Source: Devosia aurantiaca (GTDB lineage Bacteria > Pseudomonadota > Alphaproteobacteria > Rhizobiales > Devosiaceae). Taken from it: 64,000 nucleotides of DNA. Below are positions 1-9,892 of the stretch, one piece after another; positions within the stretch are counted from its first letter, which is position 1, and each line of letters starts with the position of its first letter. The stretch covers positions 806,001-870,000 of the forward strand of contig NZ_JAALFG010000002.1 of assembly GCF_011058215.1 (NCBI RefSeq), read 5' to 3'. Position numbers and translations under genes: made by a program. The notes below the pieces were generated by a model. It was not told the origin of the DNA and searched no databases. It saw nothing but the letters and a program-made list of their open reading frames with translations.

Positions 1-1
1 G

Positions 2-274
2 AGCCTGGCGCGAGTTCTGCGGCAGCTGATCGACAATGGCTATATCGAACAGCGCACCGGCGATGCCGATCGTCGGCAGCGGCTCTTGCATGCAACCGAG
101 AAGGGCCGCCAGTTTTTTGCCCGGCTTTCGGAAAGCCAGGCAAGCCGCATAGACGCCTCGATCGATGCCCTGTCCCCGGAAGCTGCGCGCATGGTGCGGC
201 TGTTTCTAGTCGGGATGGTAGACCCCTCCGACAGGAACGTGCTCGATCGGCTGAACCTGACGGGCAAGATATAA
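2..274 (+). CDS. MarR-family transcriptional regulator, C-terminal part
   Basis: The gene runs in from the left edge, so the start is missing. The 90 visible residues contain the end of a winged helix: a recognition-helix stretch (LARVLRQLIDNGYIEQR), then the acidic-basic wing DADRRQR, then a long dimerisation helix beginning TEKGRQFF. Helix, D-x-D-R-R wing and T-x-x-G pattern are typical of MarR repressors, which bind DNA as dimers and often respond to small phenolic or oxidant signals. Neighbours give no clue to the target because the upstream side is cut off. Family assignment is fairly sure; the regulated genes are unknown. Confidence 0.75.
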   Translation, partial: SLARVLRQLIDNGYIEQRTGDADRRQRLLHATEKGRQFFARLSESQASRIDASIDALSPEAARMVRLFLVGMVDPSDRNVLDRLNLTGKI

Positions 275-300
275 GCCGGATCAAGCAGGCGGGGATAAAT

Positions 301-1122
301 CTAGCCGCGACCCAGTTCTTCGCTGCGCTTTCGCGCGGCATCAACAGCACGGCCGATCAAAGGTGTCAGCCCATCCTCCGCCATCAGCACCTGGAGCGCC
401 GCGGCCGTCGTGCCGTTGGGCGAGGTCACGTTCTGGCGCAAGGTACTGGCGGGAGCCTGATCGACTTCCATCAGTGCTGCGGCACCGATCACCGTTTGCC
501 GCGCCAGGATCATGGCGACACCGGGCTCAAGCCCCTGCTCCACCGCGGCGGCCGCAAGAGCTTCCACAAGATTAAACACATAGGCCGGACCTGAACCGGA
601 AACGGCAGTTACTGAATCGAGATCGCTTTCAGCCTCGAACCAGACGACCCGTCCTGCCGCTGCCAGCAACGCCTCGGCAGCATCGCGCTCGTTGGCGGAA
701 ACTGCGGCACCAGCAACCGCGCCGGAAACGCCCTTGCCGATCTGTGACGGCGTGTTGGGCATGGAGCGCACGACCCGCCCGGTACGCAAGCCATCGGCAA
801 GCCGGTCGATCGAAATGCCGGCCATGATGGACAGCACCATTGTCTGCGGTCCGACGACGCCGATCAGGCTTTCCATGACCGGTCCGATGACCTGTGGCTT
901 GACGGCCAGCACCAGAGCATTGGGCTGGAGGCCGGCTGCCTCGGAGTAAAGAACGAGACCGTAATCTTCAGCCAGGTCCTTTGCCGCGTCACTGGGAGAC
1001 GGGTCAACCAGCACCAGATTGGAGGCCGGCAGGCCGCCGTCGAGCCAACCCTGCGCCAGGGCCAGGCCCATCTTCCCGGCACCGATCAGCATGACCGGGC
1101 CGATATTGCGCAAAGAGTTCAT
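301..1122 (-). CDS. proC: Pyrroline-5-carboxylate reductase
   Basis: Catalyses the last step of proline synthesis, NAD(P)H-dependent reduction of pyrroline-5-carboxylate, in the cytoplasm. The 273-residue length is normal. A Rossmann nucleotide site lies near residues 12-20 (IGAGKMGLA). The C-terminal half has the family signature: SGSGPAYVF, then an all-helical dimer domain with the ARQTVIGAA stretch and TSPNGTTAAAL. The ATG overlaps the stop of the upstream YbjN gene (TGATG), so the two are probably translationally coupled, a pairing common in this order. Identification is secure. Confidence 0.95.
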   Translation of the reverse strand: MNSLRNIGPVMLIGAGKMGLALAQGWLDGGLPASNLVLVDPSPSDAAKDLAEDYGLVLYSEAAGLQPNALVLAVKPQVIGPVMESLIGVVGPQTMVLSIMAGISIDRLADGLRTGRVVRSMPNTPSQIGKGVSGAVAGAAVSANERDAAEALLAAAGRVVWFEAESDLDSVTAVSGSGPAYVFNLVEALAAAAVEQGLEPGVAMILARQTVIGAAALMEVDQAPASTLRQNVTSPNGTTAAALQVLMAEDGLTPLIGRAVDAARKRSEELGRG

Positions 1123-1620
1123 CAGGCTTCGCCCACCGTTTCGAACATTACGTGGCTGAGGGCATCGGCAGCGGACTTGCCGGCCCAGACGACGAACTGG
1201 AAGGCTTGGTAATATAGGTCGCAGCTATCGGTCGCCGAGCGCAGCAGGGCTTCGCACTGCTGCGGCGACATCGGCGCCGCCCGTGAGAAGGTGCGAATTG
1301 CGGAACAGGACCACGCCTTCCTTGTTCCAGATGTCGAAGTGACCGATCCACAGTTGCTCGTTGATGAGGCTGATCAACTGCTTGATTTCGTGGCGCCGCG
1401 CATCGGGGACCTTGAGGTCGAAGGCGCAGGCGATATGGAGCGACTCCAGGTCTTCCATCCAATTGAAGGACACATGGTAGTCCGACCAGCCGCCGCGCAC
1501 CGAAATCGAAATTTCGTCGGCGTCCTGACGCTCGAAGGTCCAGTCGTTGATGGAAGCAATGTGCTCGACCAGGTCCACCGGATGAGAAACCCGGTCGGGC
1601 TCGAATTCAATCAGGGACAT
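1122..1620 (-). CDS. YbjN domain-containing protein (frameshifted)
   Basis: YbjN-family protein, a type III secretion chaperone-like fold of unclear role in many alphaproteobacteria; it usually sits beside proC as here. The start at 1620 gives MSLIEFEPD; WTFERQDADEI and GGWSDYHVSFNW are readable. At about 1264-1270 the frame breaks: in the other frame the protein continues PQQCEALLRSATDSC and ends with MFETVGEA just before proC. Loss of a TC from a TCTC repeat would restore the usual Ser-Pro-Gln-Gln and a 166-residue protein. I read this as a two-base assembly error rather than decay, because both halves are intact. Confidence 0.75.
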
Positions 1621-1874
1621 CCGCTCGTTCGTCCTCGGAAGCGTTGCAAACCTTGCGGGCCAGCGGCCGGCAAACGGGGGTACGCAAGAGAACTAGCTTG
1701 CCGCAACAACGGCTTACGAATCGTCCTCCTTCGATCAACCTACACAAGGTCACTGATTCAGGGGACAAGGTGCGGCAGGGAGAGGACAATCTCCTGTGGA
1801 TGATGGTGCGGCTTAAAGATTAACGCCAAATTAACAGCCCCGCTCCAGCTGTGCCGAAATGGGGCTTGCACTTG

Positions 1875-1959
1875 AGACCTCATCCTGAGCTTGTCGAAGG
1901 ACGAGGTCGGGCACACTGTGGCTGCGACCTCGTGGTTCGACAGGCTCACCATGAGGTCT
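1875..1959. repeat. Intergenic palindromic repeat family A, copy 1
   Basis: An imperfect inverted repeat with arms of about 33 bases beginning AGACCTCATCCTGAG and ending CACCATGAGGTCT, around a short variable centre. Three more copies occur in this window at 10834, 13148 and 51421. It occupies most of the 346-base gap between the ybjN start (1620) and the ubiK stop (1967); I see no gene in the rest of that gap. Confidence 0.85.
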
Positions 1960-1966
1960 AGGGGGC

Positions 1967-2221
1967 TCAGATTGTTGTGGGAGGAGTCGTGCGCAGCGCT
2001 GCGATTTCCTTGCGCAGCGCGTCGATCTCTTCGCCCTGCACCTGCACCAGTTCACGCAAGGCGTCAAAATCTTCGCGCTTGACCAATTCCATGTCGTTGA
2101 CGATGCGCTGGGCCTGGCTCTTGACCACGGTCTCGACTTCGCGCCGCACGCCATCGGCAACGCCGGCGGCTTCGTTCATGACCCGACCAAGGCCGTCGAA
2201 AATGCGGTTGTTCTGGTTCAT
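1967..2221 (-). CDS. ubiK: Accessory factor UbiK family protein
   Basis: Small helical protein (84 residues) of the BMFP/UbiK family, which helps ubiquinone synthesis in proteobacteria by trimerising with the Ubi complex. The sequence begins MNQNNRIFDGLGRV, has an amphipathic N-terminal region and a C-terminal coiled coil (REDFDALRELVQVQGEEIDALRKEI) as expected. It diverges from lgt with 111 bases between the starts. A much longer reading frame runs through this region on the same strand, but it is antisense to lgt and midA, so I start the gene at 2221. Confidence 0.85.
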   Translation of the reverse strand: MNQNNRIFDGLGRVMNEAAGVADGVRREVETVVKSQAQRIVNDMELVKREDFDALRELVQVQGEEIDALRKEIAALRTTPPTTI

Positions 2222-2332
2222 CTGTCGTCTCTTCCGTGAATGTGCTCTTGCACCGATATGTAGGGCAGAGGTCCCGCCTTGACCAGAGCGGGCGAAGCGG
2301 CAATGGTCCGCGCCAGCGTCAAGGATTGTCCC

Positions 2333-3157
2333 GTGCCCTTTCCCAATATCGATCCCATCGCCTTTGCCATCGGCCCAATCGCCATCCGCTGGTATGCGCT
2401 GGCCTACCTCGTCGGAACGCTCTTGGGCGCCGCTTATGGCTATCGGATGCTGAGCAAGCAGCATCTGTGGCATCGTGGCCATCCGCCCTTCCCGGCCAAG
2501 GACATCTGGGACTTCGCCTTCTGGACCATGCTTGCCATCGTCATCGGCGGGCGGCTCGGCTATGTGCTGTTTTACAACCTGCCCTATTATCTCCAGAACC
2601 CCATCGAGATCATCAACACACTCGATGGCGGCATGTCCTTTCATGGCGGCATGCTGGGCCTGGCGCTGGCCGCAATCCTCTTTAGCCGCTCGAAGGGCGG
2701 CAATTGGCTCTCCTCGCTTGACCTCATCGCTTCGGTCGCAACGATCGGCATCTTTCTTGGGCGTATCGCCAACTTCATCAATGGCGAGCTTTATGGCGCC
2801 CCGGCAAGCGTGGCATGGGCCGTCATCTTCCCCACCGATCCGATGCAGGTACCGCGTCATCCGAGCCAGCTCTACGAGGCGGCTCTCGAAGGCCTGCTGC
2901 TGTTCCTCGCCATCCGCATCGCGACCCATGTCTTTTATGCATTGCGAAAGCCGGGTCTTGTCGCCGGCATTTTTGCCATCGGCTATTCGCTGGCCAGAAT
3001 TCTTGTCGAATTCGTTCGCTTGCCCGATGCACATATCGGCTACCTTTACGGCGGCTGGCTGACCCAAGGCCAGGTGCTGAGCCTGCCGATCCTTTTGGGC
3101 GGCATCATTCTCGTCGCCTACGCTGCGACGCGCCGCGAAAACCCGCTGCGGCCATAG
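2333..3157 (+). CDS. lgt: Prolipoprotein diacylglyceryl transferase
   Basis: Inner-membrane enzyme that transfers diacylglycerol from phosphatidylglycerol to the lipobox cysteine of prolipoproteins, the first step of lipoprotein maturation. It has about seven membrane segments, the RWYALAYLVG start region, GGMSFHGGMLG, the catalytic-loop GRIANFINGELYG (signature with essential Asn/Glu) and HPSQLYEA. I place the start at GTG 2333, which has AAGGA seven bases upstream and gives the family-typical start (M)PFPNIDPIAF; ATGs at 2303 and further up lack such a site. Downstream midA follows after 9 bases. Confidence 0.93.
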   Translation: MPFPNIDPIAFAIGPIAIRWYALAYLVGTLLGAAYGYRMLSKQHLWHRGHPPFPAKDIWDFAFWTMLAIVIGGRLGYVLFYNLPYYLQNPIEIINTLDGGMSFHGGMLGLALAAILFSRSKGGNWLSSLDLIASVATIGIFLGRIANFINGELYGAPASVAWAVIFPTDPMQVPRHPSQLYEAALEGLLLFLAIRIATHVFYALRKPGLVAGIFAIGYSLARILVEFVRLPDAHIGYLYGGWLTQGQVLSLPILLGGIILVAYAATRRENPLRP

Positions 3158-3166
3158 GAGCGCTGG

Positions 3167-4244
3167 ATGAGCCAAAGCCTTAGCCTTGAAGAGCAGATCG
3201 ACTTCCAGATCCGCACCGCTGGCCCGATGTCGGTCGCGACCTATATGGGGCTTTGCCTCACCCATCCGACCAAGGGCTATTACAAGGGCGCCGACCCCTT
3301 GGGCGCGAAGGGCGACTTCATCACCGCGCCGGAAATCTCGCAGATGTTCGGCGAGTTGATCGGCTTCTGGCTGGTCAATCTCTGGCAGCAGATGAACGAG
3401 CCCAAGGCTTTTACCCTGCTGGAGCTTGGCCCCGGCCGCGGCACTTTGATGGCCGACATCCTGCGCGTGGCCTGCCGGGCACCGGGCTTCCGCGACGGAC
3501 TGCAATTGCGCCTGTTCGAGACCAATCCGGCGCTGATGGCAGAGCAGAATGCGCGGCTCGAGGTTTACGACCCGAAATGGCTGCAAAACTTCGACGCCTT
3601 CGATGACGGTCCAGTGCTCGTTGTCGCCAACGAGTTCTTCGATGCGCTGCCGATCCGCCAATTCGTGCGCAAGGCCGACGGCTGGCATGAGCGGCAGGTT
3701 GGGCTGGTGGATGGCAGACGCGCCTTTGGCCTGTCGCCGACGCCGATCCCCCTTCGGCGATGCCGGACGCTTTGGCCAGTGCTGCCGAGGACACGCTGCT
3801 GGAAGTCAATTTCGCCGGCGCCGAGGTGATGACGCGGCTGGCCAAGGTCGTGGCGCAACAGGGCGGCGCAATACTTGCGGTCGACTATGGCTATGCGCAA
3901 ACCCGGACCGGAGAAACGCTTCAGGGGTGCGGCGGCATCAATATGCCGACGTACTCGACGCACCGGGCGAAACCGACCTTTCCGCTCATGTCGATTTCGG
4001 CGCACTGGCCAATGTTGCCCGGCGCGCTGGTCTGGCTGCCGAACCGCTGGCGACGCAGGGCGAGTTTTTGACACGGCTGGGCATCGGCGAACGCGCTTCT
4101 GCCTTGTCGCGGGCCAATCCCGGTTCTGCCGGCGACGTTCGGGCGGCGCATGACCGGCTGATCGGCAAGGACGGCATGGGCGAGCTCTTCAAGGTTTTCT
4201 GTGCGCATAGTCCGGGGCTGGCCCCTGCAGGGTTCGTGCCATGA
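3167..4244 (+). CDS. MidA/NDUFAF7-type SAM-dependent methyltransferase (two frameshifts)
   Basis: Class I methyltransferase of the MidA family; the mitochondrial relative NDUFAF7 methylates an arginine of respiratory complex I. The N-terminal part shows the family start (HPTKGYYKGADPLGAKGDF) and the SAM-binding motif LLELGPGRGTLMADILR near residues 85-100, then NEFFDALPIRQ. Two breaks divide it: at 3748-3752 (five C where six restore the frame) and 3924-3927 (four G where five restore). Corrected, it is 359 residues ending APAGFVP, and its stop overlaps the pgeF start. Both breaks are run-length losses, so probably sequencing errors. Confidence 0.85.
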
Positions 4245-4999
4245 CGCCCGTCGAGACTGCGGAAACGCTGTCGGAGCTTTCGGGCATTCGCCACGGCTTT
4301 TTCGGCCGGGCCGGTGGCGTTTCCGGCGGCGAGTTCGAAGGGCTCAATGTCTCGTGGTCGGTGGGCGATGACTCACAGATCGTCGAGCAAAATCGCGAAC
4401 TCGTGCGGGACGCTATCGGGGTTGGCCCGCTGGTCATCCTGCGGCAGACGCATTCGACGCATGTCGTGACCGTCAGCGGCGCGGTTGAACCGTCGAGCCT
4501 TGAAGGCGACGCGTTGGTGACCGCGACGCCGGGCCTGGTGCTGTCCATCCTTACCGCCGACTGCACGCCCGTGCTGTTTGCCGACAAGGAAGCCGGGGTC
4601 ATCGGTGCGGCCCATGCCGGCTGGCGAGGGGCGGCAGAAGGGATCTTGCCAAAAACCCTCGATGCGATGGTGGCGATTGGTGCTGACCTTTCCCGTATCC
4701 ATGCCGCTATCGGTCCGACGATTTATGGACCCGATTACGAGGTGGGGGACAAGTTCATGGCAGATTTTCTTGCCATCGATCCTTCAGGTGCTGCCCATTT
4801 CTCGACGCCGCCAGGCGGGCAGCCGCATTTCGACCTGCCCGGCTTTGTGGAAGAGCAGCTGCGCGCGGCAGGTCTTGCCGCGGTGGAGCGTGTCGGCTCG
4901 AGCACCTATCGTCACCCGGACCGCTACTTTTCACATCGCTACGCCACGCACCAGAAGACGCGCACCGGGCGGCAGATTTCGGTGATCGGCCTCGCATAG
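4241..4999 (+). CDS. pgeF: Peptidoglycan editing factor PgeF / purine nucleoside phosphorylase-like (laccase domain)
   Basis: YfiH-family protein. Members remove misincorporated amino acids from peptidoglycan precursors and also show metal-dependent purine nucleoside phosphorylase activity. The metal-binding motifs are all present in 252 residues: HSTHV, ADCTPVLF, AHAGWRGAA and AIGPTIYGPDYEV, then SSTYRHPDRYFSHR near the end. It overlaps the end of midA by four bases (ATGA), so the two are one transcription unit with lgt upstream. Confidence 0.93.
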   Translation: MTPVETAETLSELSGIRHGFFGRAGGVSGGEFEGLNVSWSVGDDSQIVEQNRELVRDAIGVGPLVILRQTHSTHVVTVSGAVEPSSLEGDALVTATPGLVLSILTADCTPVLFADKEAGVIGAAHAGWRGAAEGILPKTLDAMVAIGADLSRIHAAIGPTIYGPDYEVGDKFMADFLAIDPSGAAHFSTPPGGQPHFDLPGFVEEQLRAAGLAAVERVGSSTYRHPDRYFSHRYATHQKTRTGRQISVIGLA

Positions 5000-5113
5000 C
5001 TTTATTTACCGCTGCGGCTAAAGTGTCGTTGCGCCCTCCGAACCGACCCGCTAATGGTGCCGCGAAACTGGTAGGTCCCACCCCTCAGGACCAGTTGATC
5101 AAGGATTGCGCCG

Positions 5114-6048
5114 ATGAAGCTGGTGACCGGTAACTCCAACCGTCCGCTCGCGCAGGCTGTCGCCAGCTACCTCGAACTGCCGCTCTCCGACTGCACCGTC
5201 AAGCGCTTCAACGACAAGGAGGTGTTTGTCGAAGTGCATGAAAACGTCCGCGGCGAGGACGCCTTCATTATTCAGTCGACGAGCTATCCGGCCAACGACA
5301 ACCTGATGGAGTTGCTGATCCTCACCGATGCGCTGCGCCGCTCCTCGGCTCGCCGCATCACTGCCGTCCTGCCCTATTTCGGCTATGCCCGCCAGGATCG
5401 CCGTGCCACCGGCCGAACGCCGATCTCGGCCAAGCTGGTCGCCAATCTTATCGCCGAAGCCGGCGTCAACCGCGTCATCACTCTCGATCTCCATGCCGCG
5501 CAGATCCAGGGCTTTTTCGATATCCCCACCGACAACCTTTATGCCGCGCCGATCATCACCCGCGACATCCTCGACAATTATAAGCTCGACAACACCATGA
5601 TCGTTTCGCCCGACGTCGGCGGCGTGGCCCGTGCCCGAGCCGTGGCGCAGCGGCTGGGAACGGATCTTGCCATCGTCGACAAGCGCCGCCCCAAGGCCGG
5701 CGTCTCGGAAGTCATGAACATCATCGGCGACGTATCGGGCCAAAGCTGCATCCTCATCGACGATATCGTCGATAGCGGTGGCACGCTGGTCAATGCGGCC
5801 GACGCGCTGCTCAAGGCCGGTGCCAAGGATGTGGCAGCCTATATCACGCATGGCGTGCTGTCGCAGGGCGCGGCGGAACGCATTGCGGCGAGCAAGCTCA
5901 AGGAGCTGGTGATCACCGACTCGATCCTCGAGACCGAAGCGGTCAAGGCCGCGGCCAACATCCGCCGCATGTCGATCGCGCCACTGATGGGCGAAGCCAT
6001 CGCCCGCACCGCCAGCGAACAAAGCGCGTTTCGAGCCTTTTCGACTAG
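5114..6048 (+). CDS. prs: Ribose-phosphate pyrophosphokinase (frameshift at the extreme C-terminus)
   Basis: Makes PRPP from ribose 5-phosphate and ATP, feeding purine, pyrimidine, histidine and tryptophan synthesis. The PRPP-binding loop ([14 protein letters not shown]), the ATP region ([10 protein letters not shown]) and [11 protein letters not shown] are intact. The start has AAGGA upstream. After TASEQS at about 6022-6027 the frame slips; the expected ending VSSLFD followed by TAG at 6046 is present one frame over. As written the frame would run on 44 codons into the rplY leader. Two extra bases in a GC repeat, or one lost base, would explain it. Confidence 0.92.
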
Positions 6049-6186
6049 GGCAGAACGGGCAAGTCTCGCCTTGCTCCTACCCCACCTTTCCTCTATATCC
6101 CGCGCCATGAAGCGCTCGTCACCCCTGGAGGACGGGCGCGTATGCTGTTGTAGTGACGCATACACCAACCAGAATGGATGATTTCC

Positions 6187-6815
6187 ATGGCTGCCAACAA
6201 GGTGCTCAAGGCACAGGCGCGTGAGGGAGTGGGCAAGGGGGCCGCTCGTGAGCTGCGTCGTCAGGGACTGGTTCCCGCTGTTATTTATGGTGACAAGAAG
6301 CCCCCGTCACCGTTTCCGTTGCCTACAAGGACGCCCACAAGGCGATCTATGCCGGCGGTTTCAAGTCCCACGTTCTCGATCTCGATGTCGACGGCACCGT
6401 TCACCAGGTGATCCCGCGCGACTACCAGCTCGACGTGGTCAAGGACCAGCCGATGCACATCGACTTCCTGCGCGTTTCGGGCAATGCCACGATCCACGTC
6501 GAAGTGCATGTGAACTTCATCAACGAAGAAAAGAGCCCCGGCCTCAAGCGCGGCGGCACGCTCAACGTTGTGCGTCACACCGTCGAACTGATCGCCCCGG
6601 CCAACTCGATCCCCGAAGAAATCACCGTTGATCTCTCCGGCACCGAAATCGGCGACTCGATCCACATCTCCGCCGTCACCCTGCCGTCCGGCGTGACTGC
6701 TGCGATCACCGACCGCGACTTCACCATCGCGACCGTGGTTGCTCCGTCGGCGCTGAAGTCGGCTGGCGAAGAAGGCGAAGACGCTGCTGCCGAAGCCCCC
6801 GCTTCGGAAGAGTAA
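6187..6815 (+). CDS. rplY: 50S ribosomal protein L25/general stress protein Ctc (frameshifted)
   Basis: Long-form L25, which binds 5S rRNA. The ATG at 6187 gives the usual [26 protein letters not shown] start. At 6301-6305 a run of five C should be six: adding one joins GDKKPP to [18 protein letters not shown] and on to the intact TL5/Ctc C-terminal domain, ending with an acidic Ala-Glu tail at 6815 (209 residues). Since L25 is a conserved ribosomal protein and both halves are perfect, a sequencing error is the likeliest cause. It is followed by a terminator and pth, the usual order. Confidence 0.9.
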
Positions 6816-6841
6816 TCTTCGAGCCTTTCTGCTAAGTCTTG

Positions 6842-6870
6842 GGGCGGCCTGCGGGTCGCCCTTTTTGTTT
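6842..6870 (+). terminator. Rho-independent terminator after rplY
   Basis: GGGCGGCC pairs with GGTCGCCC (one mismatch) and is followed at once by a T-rich stretch. It lies between the rplY stop and the pth start, so it ends or attenuates rplY transcription. Confidence 0.75.
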
Positions 6871-6881
6871 GGAGCTCCCCA

Positions 6882-7580
6882 ATGAAACTCCTTGTCGGCC
6901 TCGGCAATCCGGGCGGCCAGTACGAAGGCAACCGGCACAATATCGGCTTTATGGCGATCGACGCCATTGCTCGTGCCCATGGCATCGGCCCGTGGAAGAC
7001 CAAGCATGGCGGCCAGATCGCGGAAGGCGTGATCGGCGGCGAGCGGGTCATGCTGCTCAAGCCACAGACTTTCATGAACAAGTCGGGCGACAGCGTCCAG
7101 CAGGCCGCGCGCTTCTTCAAGATCGACTTGACCGACATAGTGGTCTTTTACGACGAACTCGATCTTGCGCCGGGCAAGGTCCGGGTCAAGGTTGGTGGCG
7201 GCAATGGCGGCCATAACGGGCTGCGCTCGATCGACCCGCAGATCGGACTCGACTATAAGCGCGTCCGCTTGGGCATCGGCCATCCGGGCAAAGAATTCGT
7301 GACGCCACACGTTTTGGGCGATTTCGCCAAGGCCGACAAAGCCTGGCTCGAGCCGCTGCTCGATGAACTTGCGCGCCAGGTCGGGCTGCTGATCAAGGGC
7401 GACGATGCCGGTTTCATGAACAAGCTGGCTTTAGCTGTGCAGAGCGAAGGGGAAAAGAAAGGGGAAAAGCCAGCGCAAAGCCATGTGCGCCAGGCGCGGG
7501 CCGCCAAGCCCCAGGCCGAAGTGCCCAAGAGCGGACCTTTAGCCGATATGCTGGCGAAAATGTTCGGCAACAAGGACTAG
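6882..7580 (+). CDS. pth: Peptidyl-tRNA hydrolase
   Basis: Releases tRNA from peptidyl-tRNA dropped by stalled ribosomes. The fold markers are present: LLVGLGNPG at the start, NRHNIGF with the catalytic histidine, [12 protein letters not shown] with the substrate-binding Asn, and VVFYDELDL with the catalytic Asp, then [13 protein letters not shown]. At 232 residues it carries a basic, low-complexity C-terminal tail of about 40 residues ([15 protein letters not shown]), common in alphaproteobacteria. A GGAG-type site precedes the ATG. Confidence 0.95.
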   Translation: MKLLVGLGNPGGQYEGNRHNIGFMAIDAIARAHGIGPWKTKHGGQIAEGVIGGERVMLLKPQTFMNKSGDSVQQAARFFKIDLTDIVVFYDELDLAPGKVRVKVGGGNGGHNGLRSIDPQIGLDYKRVRLGIGHPGKEFVTPHVLGDFAKADKAWLEPLLDELARQVGLLIKGDDAGFMNKLALAVQSEGEKKGEKPAQSHVRQARAAKPQAEVPKSGPLADMLAKMFGNKD

Positions 7581-7888
7581 GCATGCCCAAGCGTCGCCCG
7601 GCCTTACGGCGTCGCGGTGGCACGGTGAGAAGCGGCCTTCGCCCCCAATGGGGTGGATAAATGAAGAGGCGAAAGCCGCTTCGCACGATCGGGATTTTCT
7701 GCGCACGCCTCGGGCGCCCACTCAATAAGATGGTGGCCAGCGTCGGCATCCACGCACCCATCCAGGCGACCCCGGTTAGCCCGTCTCCCCACCCGATACT
7801 TCGTCGGCACCGCGTGTTGCCGGTGGGGATGAAGGGAGAGTAGCGCAGAGGGATGGGGGTGGGGATAAGATGGGTAAGTTGGCACCGA

Positions 7889-8021
7889 CTCCCTCTCCCG
7901 TTCACGGGAGAGGGGGACCGCCGGTAGGCGGTGGAGAGGGGTGCAGGTTGGCTGACTTCGGAGTGCGGCACCCCCTCCACCACGCATTCGCGTGGTCCCC
8001 CTCCCCGCGGGCGGGGAGGAA
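7889..8021. repeat. Intergenic repeat family B, copy 1, in a 460-base gene-free gap
   Basis: CCCTCTCCC...GGGAGAGGG and CCCCTCC...CTCCCCGCGGGCGGGGAGG palindromes form a composite repeat of the pyrimidine-run/purine-run type seen four more times in this window. The whole gap 7581-8040 between pth and ychF lies between convergent genes. The part before the repeat (7780-7860) has another CCCCACC...GGTGGGG hairpin. I see no gene in it. Confidence 0.6.
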
Positions 8022-8040
8022 AGTGACCGAGCTCGATATG

Positions 8041-9137
8041 TCAGGTATTGAACTTGAACAGCATGACGTCGCCGTCCTTGACGACGTATTCCTTGCCTTC
8101 GTCGCGGGCCTTGCCGGCTTCCTTGGCAGCGACTTCGCCGCCCAGGGTTACGAAATCATCGAAGCCGATGGTTTGGGCGCGGATGAAGCCGCGTTCGAAG
8201 TCGGAGTGGATGACACCGGCGGCCTGGGGGCGCGGTCGCCCTTGTGGATGGTCCAGGCGCGGGTTTCCTTGGGGCCAACGGTGAAATAGGTCTGCAGACC
8301 AAGAAGGTCATAGGCGGCGCGGATCAGGCGATCGAGGCCGGCCTGGTCGAGTCCGAGCGAGGAAAGGTATTCGGCCTGTTCCTCGTCGGGCAATTGCGCC
8401 AGCTGCGACTCGATTTCAGCCGAGATGACGACGACGCCGGCATCGTTGGCCTTGGCGTATTCTTCGACCTTCTTGGAGAGCGCATTGCCGGTGGCAGCGG
8501 AGCCTTCGTCGACATTGCAGACGTAGAGCGCCGGCTTGCTGGTGAGGAGCTGCAGTTCCTGGAAGGCCTTTTCTTCCTCGGCATCGCGCTTGACGAAGCG
8601 GGCAGAGCGACCTTCGCGGAGGACAGCAAGCGAACGATCGATGAGCTCGAGCGTGAGCTTGGCGTCCTTGTCATTGCCCTTGGCCTTCTTCTCGACGCCA
8701 GCGCGGCGCTTTTCGAGGCTCTCGAGGTCGGCCAGCATCAGCTCGGTCTCGACCACTTCGGCATCGGCGATCGGGTCAACGCGATTGGAGACGTGGATGA
8801 CATTGGGGTCTTCGAAACAGCGCAGCACATAGGCGATTGCATCGGTTTCGCGGATATTGGCGAGGAACTGATTGCCCAGGCCTTCGCCCTGCGAGGCGCC
8901 TTTGACGAGGCCGGCAATGTCGACAAAGCTCATGCGCGCCGGCAGAATCTGCGCCGACTTGCCGATCGTCGCGAGCTTTTCGAGCCGGTGATCGGGCACC
9001 GACACTTCGCCCACATTGGGCTCGATGGTGCAGAACGGGAAGTTGGCAGCCTGCGCTGCGGCGGTGCGGGTCAGCGCATTGAAAAGCGTCGACTTGCCGA
9101 CATTCGGCAGGCCGACAATGCCCATTTTGAAGCCCAT
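8041..9137 (-). CDS. ychF: Redox-regulated ATPase/GTPase YchF (frameshifted near C-terminus)
   Basis: Obg-related P-loop NTPase (OLA1 family) that prefers ATP and acts in translation and oxidative-stress control. The G1 motif is GLPNVGKST at residues 8-16; then FPFCTIEPN, the [18 protein letters not shown]3 region, and NVDE in place of NKxD, as in YchF. Start chosen at 9137, with GGAG six bases upstream; the frame extends further but without support. A run of five C on the coding strand (8226-8230) should be six; corrected, the TGS domain reads through to [10 protein letters not shown] and stop at 8041, 365 residues. Confidence 0.92.
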
Positions 9138-9223
9138 GGGTATCTCCGGGAAATCGTTGCGCTCCACTTGGGTCGGAATGGGCGGGATGTCAATGCGGGC
9201 GGGCCGAGAACGCCACTCCGGCG

Positions 9224-9352
9224 ACCCCACCCCACCCTCAATCCCTCCGCATCCAGGGGAGGGAGGCGATGAACATTAGCCTGCGCTGGCTATAATGCAT
9301 CGGCTCCTGCGCATCCCTCCCCTCAATGGGGAGGGAACGAGGGTGGGGTGGA
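9224..9352. repeat. Intergenic repeat family B, copy 2
   Basis: CCCCACCCCACCCTC on the left and GAGGGTGGGGTGG on the right are inverted, each next to a CCCTCC...GGGAGGG hairpin. It fills most of the 284-base gap between the divergent ychF and MaoC genes, so any promoter for either gene lies in or beside it. Confidence 0.7.
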
Positions 9353-9421
9353 GCCACACGCAAAGACTTGTTCTCGCTTCGGGACCATGCCAAAACCGCC
9401 GTTGACGTATAGGGCAAGCCA

Positions 9422-9892
9422 ATGACCAATCCTGTCACCATTAATCGTCGCCACTTCGAGGATCTCGCGGTGGGCGAAATCATCGCGCTGGGACACACCC
9501 ATGTCAGCAAGGAGATGATCATCACCTTTGCGCGAGTTCGATCCGTTTCCGTTTCATCTCGACGAGGAGGCCGCCAAAAAGAGCCTGCTTGGCGGGCTGG
9601 CCTCAAGCGGATGGCAGACGGGGGGCTCAGTCTGCGCATGCTGGTGGATACATTTCTGGGCAAGATCGCCTCGGCAGGCGGGCTTGGGTTCAAGGACCTC
9701 AAATGGAAGACGCCGGTCATGGTCGGCGACACGATCGGCGGCACGGTGACCGTTGCCGAGCTGCGCCGCTCCGCCAGCCACCCGCAATGGGGCATCGTCA
9801 CCATGGTTTTTGATGTTCGCAACCAGAAGGACAAGCCGGTGCTGACGATGCGGCTGACCAATCTGGTCGAATGCCGCGAGGTTGCGGCATGA
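9422..9892 (+). CDS. MaoC-family hotdog dehydratase-like protein (two compensating frameshifts)
   Basis: Hotdog-fold protein of the MaoC/NodN group, which act on CoA or ACP thioesters (enoyl hydratase-like). The open frame is uninterrupted for 156 residues, but residues about 38-67 are arginine- and serine-rich and unlike the family. In the alternative frame the same bases encode [18 protein letters not shown] and [14 protein letters not shown], the true family sequence including the GxxASGW motif. A lost GC near 9530-9534 and a G run of six instead of seven at 9620-9625 cancel out. It overlaps the next MaoC gene by four bases. Confidence 0.75.
   Translation: MTNPVTINRRHFEDLAVGEIIALGHTHVSKEMIITFARVRSVSVSSRRGGRQKEPAWRAGLKRMADGGLSLRMLVDTFLGKIASAGGLGFKDLKWKTPVMVGDTIGGTVTVAELRRSASHPQWGIVTMVFDVRNQKDKPVLTMRLTNLVECREVAA

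Noticed and set aside
1967..3688. A 573-codon open frame on the minus strand
   Set aside because: Only its last 84 codons are UbiK; the rest is antisense to lgt and midA and arises from high GC.
5099..6022. 307-codon minus-strand frame over prs
   Set aside because: Shadow of a secure, conserved gene; composition low-complexity.
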